Assembly: GCF_000169155.1 (NCBI RefSeq)
Contig: NZ_AAWL01000004.1
Coordinates: forward strand, 124,001-188,000
Reading direction: 5' to 3'
Length of the DNA: 64,000 bases
DNA from: Thermosinus carboxydivorans Nor1
Lineage (GTDB): Bacteria; Bacillota; Negativicutes; Sporomusales; Thermosinaceae
The notes below the pieces were generated by a model, which saw only the letters and a program-made list of their open reading frames with translations, had not been told where the DNA came from and made no database searches. Positions 27,292 through 37,110 of the stretch are shown one piece after another (the first letter of the stretch is position 1; every line of letters starts with the position of its first letter). Position numbers and translations under genes: made by a program.

Positions 27292-28038
27292 TTATCCGGT
27301 GCCTGGTCGTTCAAACCGCCGAATAAAGTTCCATGTCTTTAATTCCTTTTCCAGGTGATAAACCAGGCACTGCCCAAGCAATTTTTCCAAGTCCGCCAAG
27401 GCAGCAGCATTTACGGTAAACCGGCCGGGGTTTCTAAAATCCAATGTAAGAAACTTGGTTAGCAAATCAGCCTGTCCTTCCGTAAAGCTGGCCTGTGAGC
27501 CGCCACAGGCCGGACACATTACCCCTCCGGCCCCAATATTGAAATGGGCGGGCAAGGAAACACCCGAACCGCAGGCAACACATCGCCGATACTCGGGAGC
27601 AAACCCAGCCAAGGCCAAAAGCTGCCAGGCGGCGGCAATGGCGGCTACCCGGGGATTACGCTCTTCCAAAGCGGACAATACATCAAGCAGTAGTTCAAAA
27701 ACCTCTGGGTCTGGTTGGTGCTCCGGCCAAAGTTCGGTTACAATTTCAGCAACAAGAGCGGTGTAAACCATGCGCGGCAGTTCTTCCCGCAGTTTTCGGT
27801 GCCCACGAATTATTTCACACTGCCGAATGCATTCACCTCCCCGGTTGCGAACTAATAACAAGTCAACATGCGAAAAAGGCTGAAGGCATCCGGCGAAACT
27901 GCTTTTCGGTCGCCGAGCTCCAAATGCAACTGCCGCTATTTTGCCATATTGCCGGGAAAACAGCGTGACCATCCGGTCGGCCGTTCCGCAGTCACGGACG
28001 GTCAATAGGATGGCCTCAACGGAATATTCTTGCGTCAT
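27292..28038 (-). CDS. recO: DNA repair protein RecO
   Basis: A 248-residue recombination mediator that helps load RecA on SSB-coated DNA. The N-terminal OB fold reads EAILLTVRDCGTADRMVTLFS, and a C4 zinc site is formed by CVACG and CPACGG. The start is coupled to the upstream yqzL gene and has little ribosome site of its own. The yqzL-recO-glyQS order is shared with Bacillus. Confidence 0.93.
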   Translation of the reverse strand: MTQEYSVEAILLTVRDCGTADRMVTLFSRQYGKIAAVAFGARRPKSSFAGCLQPFSHVDLLLVRNRGGECIRQCEIIRGHRKLREELPRMVYTALVAEIVTELWPEHQPDPEVFELLLDVLSALEERNPRVAAIAAAWQLLALAGFAPEYRRCVACGSGVSLPAHFNIGAGGVMCPACGGSQASFTEGQADLLTKFLTLDFRNPGRFTVNAAALADLEKLLGQCLVYHLEKELKTWNFIRRFERPGTG

Positions 28039-28042
28039 CTTT

Positions 28043-28162
28043 TTAGTCGCGTGATGTTTCAGGATTTAACGTGCTACGGGACTGACATTCGCGGTAAACT
28101 AAGTATGCCCGTATATCTCCGGTAGTCCGGAAGATTTCCCACATTACTTCCTGCAACAACAC
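28043..28162 (-). CDS. yqzL: YqzL-like small protein (39 aa)
   Basis: A short frame just before recO encodes MLLQEV then MWEIFRTTGDIRAYLVYREC and ends NPETSRD. The W-x-[IV]-F-x-x-T-G-x-[IV]-x-x-Y-L core and the position between era and recO match the YqzL family of Firmicutes, of unknown function. I use GTG 28162 because AAAGGATGAT sits at the right distance; the internal ATG at 28144 is the alternative. The recO ATG lies 5 bases beyond its stop. Confidence 0.78.
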   Translation of the reverse strand: MLLQEVMWEIFRTTGDIRAYLVYRECQSRSTLNPETSRD

Positions 28163-28186
28163 TCGACATCATCCTTTCCTAAAAAA

Positions 28187-29499
28187 TTAATCAGCCACAG
28201 CCATTTGTTGGGTATCGAGCGGCACGGCCTTTACGCGGACAACGCGAAAACCGTTTACTTGCAGAACTTCGAACTTATAATCGCCTATATTGATTTTGTC
28301 TCCTACCTCCGGGCGGCGGCCCAACATGCCGAAAATGTAGCCCCCTATGGTATCTTCTTCGTGCTCTTCCAAGCGGATGTTTAATAACTCGGTCACATCG
28401 TCCAACAAAAACCCGCCCGTCAAATTCATAGGTGCCATCGGGGCAAACGACGAACTTCCACATCCTCCTCGTCATCATGTTCATCTTGAATATCACCGAC
28501 AATTTCTTCAATTACATCCTCAAGCGCCACTAAGCCAGCCGTACCGCCATATTCGTCGATAACAACAGCCATATGGGTACGCTTGCGGCGCATAAACTGG
28601 AGCAGTTTGGCCACCGACATTCCTTCTGGAACCACGAGAATTTCCCGCATGATCGACCTGAGGTCCTTCTCCTCAGTACTGCTCATATCCAGATCCATAA
28701 GATCGCGAATATGCACCATACCAATGACATGATCCTTGTCTTCCACGCACAAAGGATAGCGTGTATGACCTGTTTCGCGCACGATACGCATGTTTTCTTC
28801 AAAAGTATCATCGACAAACAGGCAAACCATGTCCTGCCGCGGCACCATTACTTCGCGTGCCAACCGGTCGGCGAAATCAAAGACATTATCAATCAATTCG
28901 CTTTCCATTTGGTCAAGGACGCCGCCCCGGTGACTTGCACTTACGATCATGCGCAATTCTTCTTCCGAGTGCGCCAAATCAGCCTCGTTAGCCGCCCTGA
29001 TGCCCATAACGGCAAGAATGCCTTTGGCTGCTTTATTAAACAGGATAATAATAGGATAGCCGATTTTATGAAAAATATAGAGCGGCCAAACAGAAAACAG
29101 AGCTATGCTCTCCACCTTTTGAATAGCAAGCGATTTGGGCACAAGCTCTCCTAGTACGATGTGAAGAAACGTTATAATGGTAAACCCTAGCATGATGGTT
29201 ATCGTATGCAAAAGCCAAGTTGAACCAGGGAAATAGCGAAATACCAAAGGTTCTAACAGCGAAGCCACTGCCGGTTCCCCCAGCCAGCCAAGCGCAAGTG
29301 ACGCCAGCGTAATCCCCAGTTGCGTAGCGCCAAGATAAGTGTCAAATCCCGAAACGACTTTTAACGCTAATTTTGCCCGCCCGTTTCCTTGATGGGCAAG
29401 CTCTTCCAAGCGGGTTTTCCGAATTTTTACCAGCGAAAACTCGGCTGCCACAAAAAATCCGTTAATGAGCACCAGAAGAATAGCAGCCAGTAATTTCAT
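28187..29499 (-). pseudogene. HlyC/CorC-family CBS membrane transporter, two frameshifts
   Basis: The family architecture is complete but split over three frames. It has an N-terminal DUF21 membrane domain with four helices (about residues 1-190), two CBS domains (about 200-350, including ALEDVIEEIVGDIQDE), and a C-terminal CorC/HlyC domain (LLDDVTELLNIRL to the end). Removing one base from CCCC at 28440-28443 and one from TTTTT at 28407-28411 yields an unbroken protein of about 436 residues reading LPDGTYEFDGRVLLDDV at the join. Such proteins are linked to Mg/Co or Na-coupled Mg export. The start at ATG 29499 lacks a clear ribosome site and is uncertain. Confidence 0.85.
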
Positions 29500-29540
29500 A
29501 GCACTATATAAAGGCGACTCGATAGCGCATCTCTCCCTAT

Positions 29541-30119
29541 TTAGTTTTCTGGCCGGCGTGGCATGACAGCGCCGGCGGTTAATATATATTGTAAAGCGCT
29601 TTCGCTTGTTATGTCTAAAAGTATTATATCCCGCTTCGGCACGATTATATTAAAACCCGAAGTCAGATTAAGGCTCATAGGCACAAAAACACAGACATTG
29701 TCAGTACCGACTTTTTCTACGAGCGGTTCAGACAGTTCTGGCATGATAAAACCCAAAGCCTTAACGCCAGGATGAGGATAGGGCACAAGAACAGCCTGCT
29801 TAAAAAGCTGCTGCGACTCCAGCATTGCCGTCGATAGTTGCTTCACGCTGTTGTATATAAACTTCACGATAGGGATAGCCCCCAGCAGGCGATCACCTAA
29901 TTCCAGGAGCCGTTTTAAAGCCCAGTAGGACGATAACCAACCGACAAGAACTATCAATAAAAAAACGGCAATGAGCGGCAGACCGGGAAAATGGATTGGC
30001 AGATGCCGGCCAAGCAGTTTTTCCGCTAAATTAAATATTTGCAACACGACCAGAATTGTAATGGCGATGGGAACCACGACAATCAGTCCGCGAATGAAAT
30101 TCTTAGAAATCCACTTCAT
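29541..30119 (-). CDS. DUF502 family membrane protein
   Basis: A 192-residue protein with two N-terminal membrane helices (about residues 9-28 and 48-66) and a conserved C-terminal domain. The family motif GAIPIVKFIYNSVKQL is near residue 80, followed by GFIMPEL and a VFVPMSLNLTSG loop. DUF502 members have no established function. GAGGGGTGA precedes the ATG. The gene lies between era and corC. Confidence 0.85.
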   Translation of the reverse strand: MKWISKNFIRGLIVVVPIAITILVVLQIFNLAEKLLGRHLPIHFPGLPLIAVFLLIVLVGWLSSYWALKRLLELGDRLLGAIPIVKFIYNSVKQLSTAMLESQQLFKQAVLVPYPHPGVKALGFIMPELSEPLVEKVGTDNVCVFVPMSLNLTSGFNIIVPKRDIILLDITSESALQYILTAGAVMPRRPEN

Positions 30120-30202
30120 GTTTCACCCCTCTTAACAAATAATACCACCTAGAATATATGCCGGTCAATAAAGGCCGCCAATCATAAAAAGCGAAAATAA
30201 AG

Positions 30203-30287
30203 TAAAAAACTGCCCCGGAGGGCAGATGTTTTTTCTTAGGCAAATTTTAATAAAATTGCGGCGCCGTCGCTGCGGTAGACGGCGGCG
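30203..30287 (-). terminator. Tandem hairpins after era
   Basis: The first is a GC-rich stem GCCGCCGTC...GACGGC just past the era stop (30258-30287). The second is CTGCCC...GGGCAG followed by TTTTTT on the minus strand (30203-30226), a standard intrinsic terminator. Confidence 0.8.
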
Positions 30288-30291
30288 TTTA

Positions 30292-31187
30292 TTATTCATA
30301 ACCAAGAGAACGCAGAACACTTTCTCGATTGCGCCAGTCTCTTTTTACCTTTACCCACAAATCCAAATAGCTTTTGGAACCCAAGAGATTTTCGATATCG
30401 ACACGCGCTAAACGGCCAATTTCCTTCAACATATTTCCCCCGGCGCCGATAATAATGCCTTTTTGGGAATCCCGCTCAACATAAATGACCGCCCGGATGT
30501 ACAAGTCCCCGTTAGGCCGTTTTACTATTTCTTCAATGTCTACGGCAATTGCGTGCGGAATTTCTTCCCGCGTCAAATGCAGCGCCTTTTCCCGAATAAG
30601 CTCGGCGATAATTAGCCGTTCGGGCTGGTCGGTGACCATATCGTCAGGATAATACTTTGGTCCAGGCGCAAGATGCTTTTTCACTTCATCAAGCAGGCGG
30701 TCTAAATTGACTTTTTGCAGGGCGGAAATCGGCACTACCGCGGCAAAATCCCGCGACCGTGCATATTGGTCAATAATCGGCAATACCTGCGGTTTGGGAA
30801 TTTGATCCACTTTGTTCACAACCAGGATTACCGGTGTCGCTACCTTTGCCAGGCGTTCCAAAATATATTGTTCTCCCGCTCCTTTTTCAGCGGTAGCATC
30901 TACGACAAACAAAATGACATCTACCTCACGGAGCGTCGTTTCCGCCGCTTGAACCATATATTCGCCGAGGCGATGTTTAGGCTTATGAATACCTGGCGTA
31001 TCGATAAACAAAATTTGCGCGTCGTCAAGGGTAAGGACACATAAAATCCGGTTACGGGTGGTCTGTGGTTTATCCGACATTATGGCGATTTTTTGGCCTA
31101 CCAGGCTATTCACCAGAGTAGATTTGCCGACATTGGGCCGACCAATTACCGCGACAAAACCGGATTTATACTCCCCAGCTTTTTGCA

Positions 31188-31188
<1 letters not shown>
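30292..31188 (-). CDS. era: GTPase Era
   Basis: A 298-residue GTPase needed for 16S rRNA maturation and 30S assembly. G1 GRPNVGKS, G3 DTPG and G4 NKVD are visible. The C-terminal KH domain (about residues 205-290) includes GIIIGAGGNMLKEIG, which binds the 3' end of 16S rRNA. It overlaps cdd by one base, in the cdd-era order of Bacillus. Confidence 0.97.
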
Positions 31189-31954
<766 letters not shown>

Positions 31955-31957
31955 AAG

Positions 31958-32425
31958 TCAATCACGGGTAATGCCTAGCTGTGAAAGGATATATTCTTCC
32001 TCATTCCGCATTTTTACCCGCTCCTCTTCGGTTTCATGATCATATCCCAGCAAATGGAGCATCCCGTGAAGGGTTAAATATGCCAATTCTCGCTCCAAAC
32101 CATGGCCAAATTCCTCCGCCTGGCGGGCAGCAGTCTCCAAAGAAATCACAATATCACCAAGCAGCATCGCAGCCGGGTCATTAATGATAGCGGGCTCATC
32201 CCCTTCGTTAAGGGCAAAAGACAATACGTCCGTTGGTACGTCTTTGTCCCGGTATTGTCGATTTAGCTCGAAGATGTATTCATCATCGACCAAAACAATG
32301 CTAACCTCAGTCTGCTCGCTGAGACCATAAACCTCAGCCGCTTTATTTAATACAGCTATTACCGTTTGCTCCATCTGCGGGGTAAAGCTCATCTTCTCTT
32401 GAAGATTGCTTATTATTATTTCCAT
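31958..32425 (-). CDS. ybeY: Endoribonuclease YbeY
   Basis: A 155-residue zinc metalloprotein for rRNA maturation and ribosome quality control. The metal triad is the HGMLHLLGYDH motif near residue 118. Start ATG 32425 has AGAGGAG about 10 bases upstream. It overlaps the end of the pgpH frame by 83 bp, unusually long. The order pgpH-ybeY-dgkA-cdd-era is standard in Firmicutes. Confidence 0.95.
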   Translation of the reverse strand: MEIIISNLQEKMSFTPQMEQTVIAVLNKAAEVYGLSEQTEVSIVLVDDEYIFELNRQYRDKDVPTDVLSFALNEGDEPAIINDPAAMLLGDIVISLETAARQAEEFGHGLERELAYLTLHGMLHLLGYDHETEEERVKMRNEEEYILSQLGITRD

Positions 32426-34523
32426 TCTTAGTTTTCTCCTCTCTAAGTCCCTTTACATCCGAGTACTCGATACGCTTGTGAAAAACACTAGACAGTACGC
32501 GGATAAAAACATCACCGATAACGTTAAGTTCTCTAAGGGTAAGATTGCATTCATCAAGTTGCCCGTCATAAAGCCGCTCGCGGATGATCTTGCGGACCGT
32601 CGCCTCAATCCGGTTGACATTAGGTTTTGAAAGAGAGCGTACCGCCGCCTCACAAGCATCGGCAAGCATAACCAGCGCTGCTTCCTTAGTCTGCGGCCGC
32701 GGTCCTTCATACCGGAAATCAGCCTCGATAATACAATCGCCGTGCTCATTTTCCGTAGCTCGTTTATAAAAATAAGATACCAGCGTTGTTCCATGGTGTT
32801 GCTGCACAATATCAATGACACACTGTGGCAACTTATAATCGCGACATAGTTCAACACCATCTTTGATGTGAGAAGTAACAATGAGGGTACTTAGGGTAGG
32901 TGCAATCTTGTCGTGAGGGTTTTCGGCCCCTACCTGATTTTCAACAAAGAAGTACGGCCGCCGGATTTTCCCAATATCATGGTAATAAGCTCCAACACGG
33001 GCTAATACCGCATCGGCTCCTACCAGGTCAGCCGCCGTTTCGGCTAAATTTCCCACGAGAATACTGTGATGATATGTACCCGGCGCATCAAGTAGTAGCC
33101 GCTGCAGGAGCGGATGGTTAGGCCGTGCCAGATCCAGGAGTTTTATCGGTGTTGTTATATTAAAGGTATGTTCCAAATACGGCAATAGTCCAGTGGTAAT
33201 AACAGCCGAAGCGATACCGCTGATCACGCCCAAAAGGCCCTGGGTCAGCACATGAATATTATCCACCTGTTGAATAAAGCCGGTTGAGCTGACAACCAAA
33301 AAATTAATCGCGGCTATCCACAGTCCAGTTCTGGCAAGGCTATAACCATGGGGCATTTTTGATACGCTGTAAACACCCGCCATACTACCTATCAACGCAA
33401 CGGCTACGGCCCGCAAATCGTGATCAACAATTACCCCGAACAACATGGACAAAGCAATGCTGACCATTAATCCCAATCTGGTATCAATCAGTATCGCCGT
33501 CAACAGAGCGCCTGCCGCCAATGGTGCAGCAAAATCAGAGTAATAATGGGCTGCTTTCCCCAGCAGAAGCGAAACTAAAACAATCAATCCTAGCAAAACA
33601 AGATATAAATCGTTTTGATAAATACGCGGAGCAAATTTATAAAGATAGCCTAAAACGATAACCATCACGGTAATAACAAATATAGCTAAACCAAAAATCC
33701 GAAGCTCATTTACATGCCCTGCGTATAGGCCAAGTTCTTCCATGGCATGAATTTGTTCACTAGTTACAATATCTCCCTGCCGGACTAAAACTTGGCCCTT
33801 TTTCACTGTTACCCGCACCGGCTCAATACTGGCTAGTGCCGCCTGCTTACGCTTGTCCGTTTCCCGGACGTTCAGGATGTAATTTGGACGAAGCAGCGTT
33901 TGGGCAATGCTGGCGACAGCCGCTTCAGCATTGGCGCCCAAACCCAATTCTTCGGCGTCGAGAGCGACTTGTTTGCGCGCCATATCCAAATCGTCTTCGC
34001 GAATACCGCGCTGAAAATATTTGCGAAGAATATTGCGTGTATATTCCTCCGTTTTTGCTAGGCCGGTCTCATCAAGACTAACTAGGCCGGTAACAGCACT
34101 GGTTGATAATGGTACCGGCAAAAACGTATGCAACTTGTCAGCCCGCTGGTCAGCAGTGTTTAAATTTTTATCCGCCATAACCGTACGGGCGGCCCGAAAT
34201 ATACCTGCCAAGTTTTCCTCGGCCTTGGCCATGACTGATACATCTAAATCATACACATTTGGCACGCTTGCCAGTACTTCCGCTTCTAGTTGTCTAGTTT
34301 TGACGGGATCGACATACGATATGGTGCGCGGAGCAATGACATCGCGGTCGCTTACCTGTCCAACCTGTAACGATACCTTATCTGGAATAAAATCAGCCGA
34401 TAAAATAAGCATAAAAAGGGAAAAGAAAGCCAGCCCCAGGATTATCCGACGAACAACTGGCTTAGCATATATGCTTGTCGGATGGACAAATAGCTCCCGC
34501 AATCGTTTATTTACTAATAACAT
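32343..34523 (-). CDS. pgpH: 7TM-HD family cyclic-di-AMP phosphodiesterase PgpH (YqfF)
   Basis: About 726 residues. One N-terminal helix is followed by a large extracytoplasmic domain (7TMR-HDED, about residues 50-270), then seven membrane helices (about 280-470) and a cytoplasmic HD domain with TYHHSILVGN and YYHDIGK near residue 520. Family members hydrolyse c-di-AMP. Start ATG 34523 is preferred; upstream in-frame codons lie in phoH. The last 27 residues run into ybeY in another frame and look low in conservation, so the natural stop may lie earlier. Confidence 0.92.
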   Translation of the reverse strand: MLLVNKRLRELFVHPTSIYAKPVVRRIILGLAFFSLFMLILSADFIPDKVSLQVGQVSDRDVIAPRTISYVDPVKTRQLEAEVLASVPNVYDLDVSVMAKAEENLAGIFRAARTVMADKNLNTADQRADKLHTFLPVPLSTSAVTGLVSLDETGLAKTEEYTRNILRKYFQRGIREDDLDMARKQVALDAEELGLGANAEAAVASIAQTLLRPNYILNVRETDKRKQAALASIEPVRVTVKKGQVLVRQGDIVTSEQIHAMEELGLYAGHVNELRIFGLAIFVITVMVIVLGYLYKFAPRIYQNDLYLVLLGLIVLVSLLLGKAAHYYSDFAAPLAAGALLTAILIDTRLGLMVSIALSMLFGVIVDHDLRAVAVALIGSMAGVYSVSKMPHGYSLARTGLWIAAINFLVVSSTGFIQQVDNIHVLTQGLLGVISGIASAVITTGLLPYLEHTFNITTPIKLLDLARPNHPLLQRLLLDAPGTYHHSILVGNLAETAADLVGADAVLARVGAYYHDIGKIRRPYFFVENQVGAENPHDKIAPTLSTLIVTSHIKDGVELCRDYKLPQCVIDIVQQHHGTTLVSYFYKRATENEHGDCIIEADFRYEGPRPQTKEAALVMLADACEAAVRSLSKPNVNRIEATVRKIIRERLYDGQLDECNLTLRELNVIGDVFIRVLSSVFHKRIEYSDVKGLREEKTKNGNNNKQSSREDELYPADGANGNSCIK

Positions 34524-34533
34524 AATATTCAAC

Positions 34534-35505
34534 TCACTTTTCCTGCTCGTAGCGCTCATAGGCCCGAATAATACGGCCTACGATTTCATGCCTGACCACG
34601 TCGTTTTCGTTCAAATGCACGATTTCGATGCCAGGAATCCCGCTTAAAACAGTCTGCGCGTGCTTCAAGCCGGAGCAAAGGCCAGGCGGCAGGTCAACCT
34701 GAGTAATATCCCCGGTAACAACGATTTTGGACCCAAATCCCATTCTGGTTAGAAACATCTTCATTTGCTCTGGAGTCGTATTTTGAGCTTCATCAAGGAT
34801 GATAAAGGAATCATCCAGGGTGCGTCCGCGCATATAGGCTAAAGGCGCAACCTCAATGATGTTTTTAGTCATATATTTTTGAAATGTATCAATGCCGAGA
34901 ATATCATAAAGGGCATCGTAAAGCGGCCGAAGGTACGGGTTGACTTTTTCCTGCAAATCACCAGGTAAAAAGCCTAACTTTTCACCGGCCTCAACCGCCG
35001 GACGTGTCAGGATGATCCGCTCTACCTCCTTGTTACGCAAGGAAAAAACTGCCATAGCTACGGCTAAATAAGTTTTCCCCGTCCCGGCAGGTCCTATACC
35101 TAATGTAATATAATTCTGGCGAATGGCTTGCAGATATCGGTGTTGTCCTATCGTTTTCGGTTTAATTTGGCGCCCCCGGGCAGTGACTAAAACTGTTTCG
35201 GCATACATCTCGTGGAGCGACTTTTCCCGACCTTCTTTTACCAGGCGAATGCTGTAACGCACATCATGGGTCGTAATCGCATTGCCTTCGCGGTATAAGA
35301 ACAACAGCTCCCGGAATAGTTTATCCAATTGCTCAACTTCGCCGGTTTCCCCAGTAATAACGATTTCATTCCCCCGAGCCACAATACGGCTGGAAAACTG
35401 CTCGGTAATAATGCGAAGGTGTTCGTCATTGCGTCCCAAAATCGCAATAGCTTCCTGGGTATCGCTCAAACTAAGCCGTTTCTCCATATCCGGTTGGATT
35501 TCCAA
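34534..35505 (-). CDS. PhoH-like ATPase
   Basis: A 323-residue P-loop ATPase. Walker A is GPAGTGKT near residue 138, and Walker B is FIILDEAQN. An N-terminal KH-like segment precedes the ATPase domain. PhoH proteins are linked to RNA metabolism; the exact role is unclear. The start is TTG 35505 behind AAGGAGG with 9-base spacing. It lies between yqfD and pgpH as in Bacillus. Confidence 0.93.
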   Translation of the reverse strand: MEIQPDMEKRLSLSDTQEAIAILGRNDEHLRIITEQFSSRIVARGNEIVITGETGEVEQLDKLFRELLFLYREGNAITTHDVRYSIRLVKEGREKSLHEMYAETVLVTARGRQIKPKTIGQHRYLQAIRQNYITLGIGPAGTGKTYLAVAMAVFSLRNKEVERIILTRPAVEAGEKLGFLPGDLQEKVNPYLRPLYDALYDILGIDTFQKYMTKNIIEVAPLAYMRGRTLDDSFIILDEAQNTTPEQMKMFLTRMGFGSKIVVTGDITQVDLPPGLCSGLKHAQTVLSGIPGIEIVHLNENDVVRHEIVGRIIRAYERYEQEK

Positions 35506-35529
35506 TAAGATTAGCCTCCTTAATAATAT

Positions 35530-36747
35530 CTATCGGACTATAGCAACACTTTGCCCAATATCCTCAACGGTTTCTACGCTAACTTTCACCCGGACCAAAT
35601 TAGGTTCTTCCGTTTTTAAAGTTTCTACATTGCGGGACAAAATTTGTGCATTTTCCGGAATTAGCCGCTGAACGCCGTGCCATGCCTTGCTAGTAGCATC
35701 GTCGCGCGCCTGTTCTACAGTTATTTCCCGCCAACTCGTCCCTAATTCATAGTAGATTTTTATAGTTGATTCGACAGCCAGCTCGCTATTCCTCCACCAG
35801 ACCAGCTTTTTATGTACTTCCTCTGTTTCATAGTTTTCAAAAGGCGGTTCCGAAATACGTTTCAAGAGGATATGGCGACTGCCAATAGTCACAGTAATTG
35901 CCATATCTTGCTTTCCCGTCCGCTGGCGAACGACCTGCACGGTACTTGCCTCGCCGTAGCCTTCGTACCATACTCGTGCTCTAACAATTCCTTGTGCTCT
36001 TATGAGTTGCGAAGGAATGGAAACAATTGGTGTCTGACCCGGGATTACCGGTGCAGTGTTGTCGGGGGCAAACCCTTTAATCAGCAAATCACCCTTTTTA
36101 ACGGTATCACCTTTTTTCACAGCCAATTGACCCGCAAGGGCGATTATTTCGGTAATCACCCCGTCCTTGGCAGCAACAATATGGGCGGGAGCCTTATCTT
36201 CTATGCGCGGCAGCGTTTTTTCCACCACCTCAATAACTACACGTGTTCCCGCGACATGAATGCCCACCCATGCGACCTCAGGCAAAGCAAACAAAATAGC
36301 GTTTTCCAGTGCCTTGACATCTACCTTTTCTTTAAGTACACCGGGCCTCAGCCCGTTACTATTTACAATAGCTTTGATGCGGTAACTGCTCAGGGTTTTC
36401 ATACCTGTAATATCCACAAACCAAATAAAACTTACAAGAAAGTTTAGTAAAAATAAATACAGAACCGCACCAACCACGAGCATTTTACGGCGCTTGAATC
36501 TATCGGCAATAAATGGCCAACCATAACGACTCACCACGCGAACACGAACACGGCTTTTTCTTGCAAGCGCTCTGATGCAAAAAAAATCGGACAGCCGCAT
36601 AAACGCGAACATTTCGTCGTTTTTCGTAGCGATCCCCCATAAAAAAATATGCTGTGCCAAGCACAAATTAATAAACTTCTCCGGCATTGTCCCCTGGATG
36701 CGAACACGAACAGTGCCACTAAGGTAGTTAGCGATTTTATACGTCAT
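35530..36747 (-). CDS. yqfD: Sporulation membrane protein YqfD
   Basis: A 405-residue member of the YqfD family, with an N-terminal cytoplasmic domain, one membrane helix near residues 92-112, and a large outer region. That region has a lipoyl-like hairpin, VKKGDTVKKGDLLIKG. Expression in the mother cell under SigE is known for Bacillus; the role in spore formation is incompletely understood. It overlaps yqfC by 11 bp. Confidence 0.9.
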   Translation of the reverse strand: MTYKIANYLSGTVRVRIQGTMPEKFINLCLAQHIFLWGIATKNDEMFAFMRLSDFFCIRALARKSRVRVRVVSRYGWPFIADRFKRRKMLVVGAVLYLFLLNFLVSFIWFVDITGMKTLSSYRIKAIVNSNGLRPGVLKEKVDVKALENAILFALPEVAWVGIHVAGTRVVIEVVEKTLPRIEDKAPAHIVAAKDGVITEIIALAGQLAVKKGDTVKKGDLLIKGFAPDNTAPVIPGQTPIVSIPSQLIRAQGIVRARVWYEGYGEASTVQVVRQRTGKQDMAITVTIGSRHILLKRISEPPFENYETEEVHKKLVWWRNSELAVESTIKIYYELGTSWREITVEQARDDATSKAWHGVQRLIPENAQILSRNVETLKTEEPNLVRVKVSVETVEDIGQSVAIVR

Positions 36748-37012
36748 ACCTGACCACCCCTACCGTGCCTTCTACCAAAATCTGCTCTGCCTGCAAATTG
36801 CCTAAAGTAAGATTGGTGCCGTGCACAATGAGTTCCCCCTGGTTCAATTTCACGCGAACGGTCGTAGGAGTGTATTCGATAATGCCTTTGTGGTTTTCTA
36901 CCAACAACTGTTTGTTGCCCAACATGGTAATACGCGGCAAATCAAGAATGATATCCTGCGGTATTTCCAATAATCTTGCCAATGTCTGCAAACTTCTCTT
37001 CTTGCTGCGCAT
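36737..37012 (-). CDS. yqfC: Sporulation protein YqfC
   Basis: A 91-residue YabP/YqfC family protein with the PRITMLGNKQLLVENHKG core and a beta-rich second half. AAGGGGGAG precedes the ATG. Paired with yqfD as in all endospore formers I know, it is strong evidence of sporulation. It opens the long yqfC-to-era run. Confidence 0.92.
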   Translation of the reverse strand: MRSKKRSLQTLARLLEIPQDIILDLPRITMLGNKQLLVENHKGIIEYTPTTVRVKLNQGELIVHGTNLTLGNLQAEQILVEGTVGVVRYDV

Positions 37013-37070
37013 GGCACACTCCCCCTTATATCAAAATGTATGCACAAACAAGGGGTTTAGACCAGAACAT

Positions 37071-37097
37071 AAAAAAGCGCAGGACCTATGTCCTACG
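37071..37097 (-). terminator. Terminator of the HerA-like gene
   Basis: CGTAGGAC...GTCCTGCG followed by TTTTTT on the minus strand, 14 bp after the stop. Confidence 0.82.
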
Positions 37098-37110
37098 TTG
37101 TTAAGGCGGT

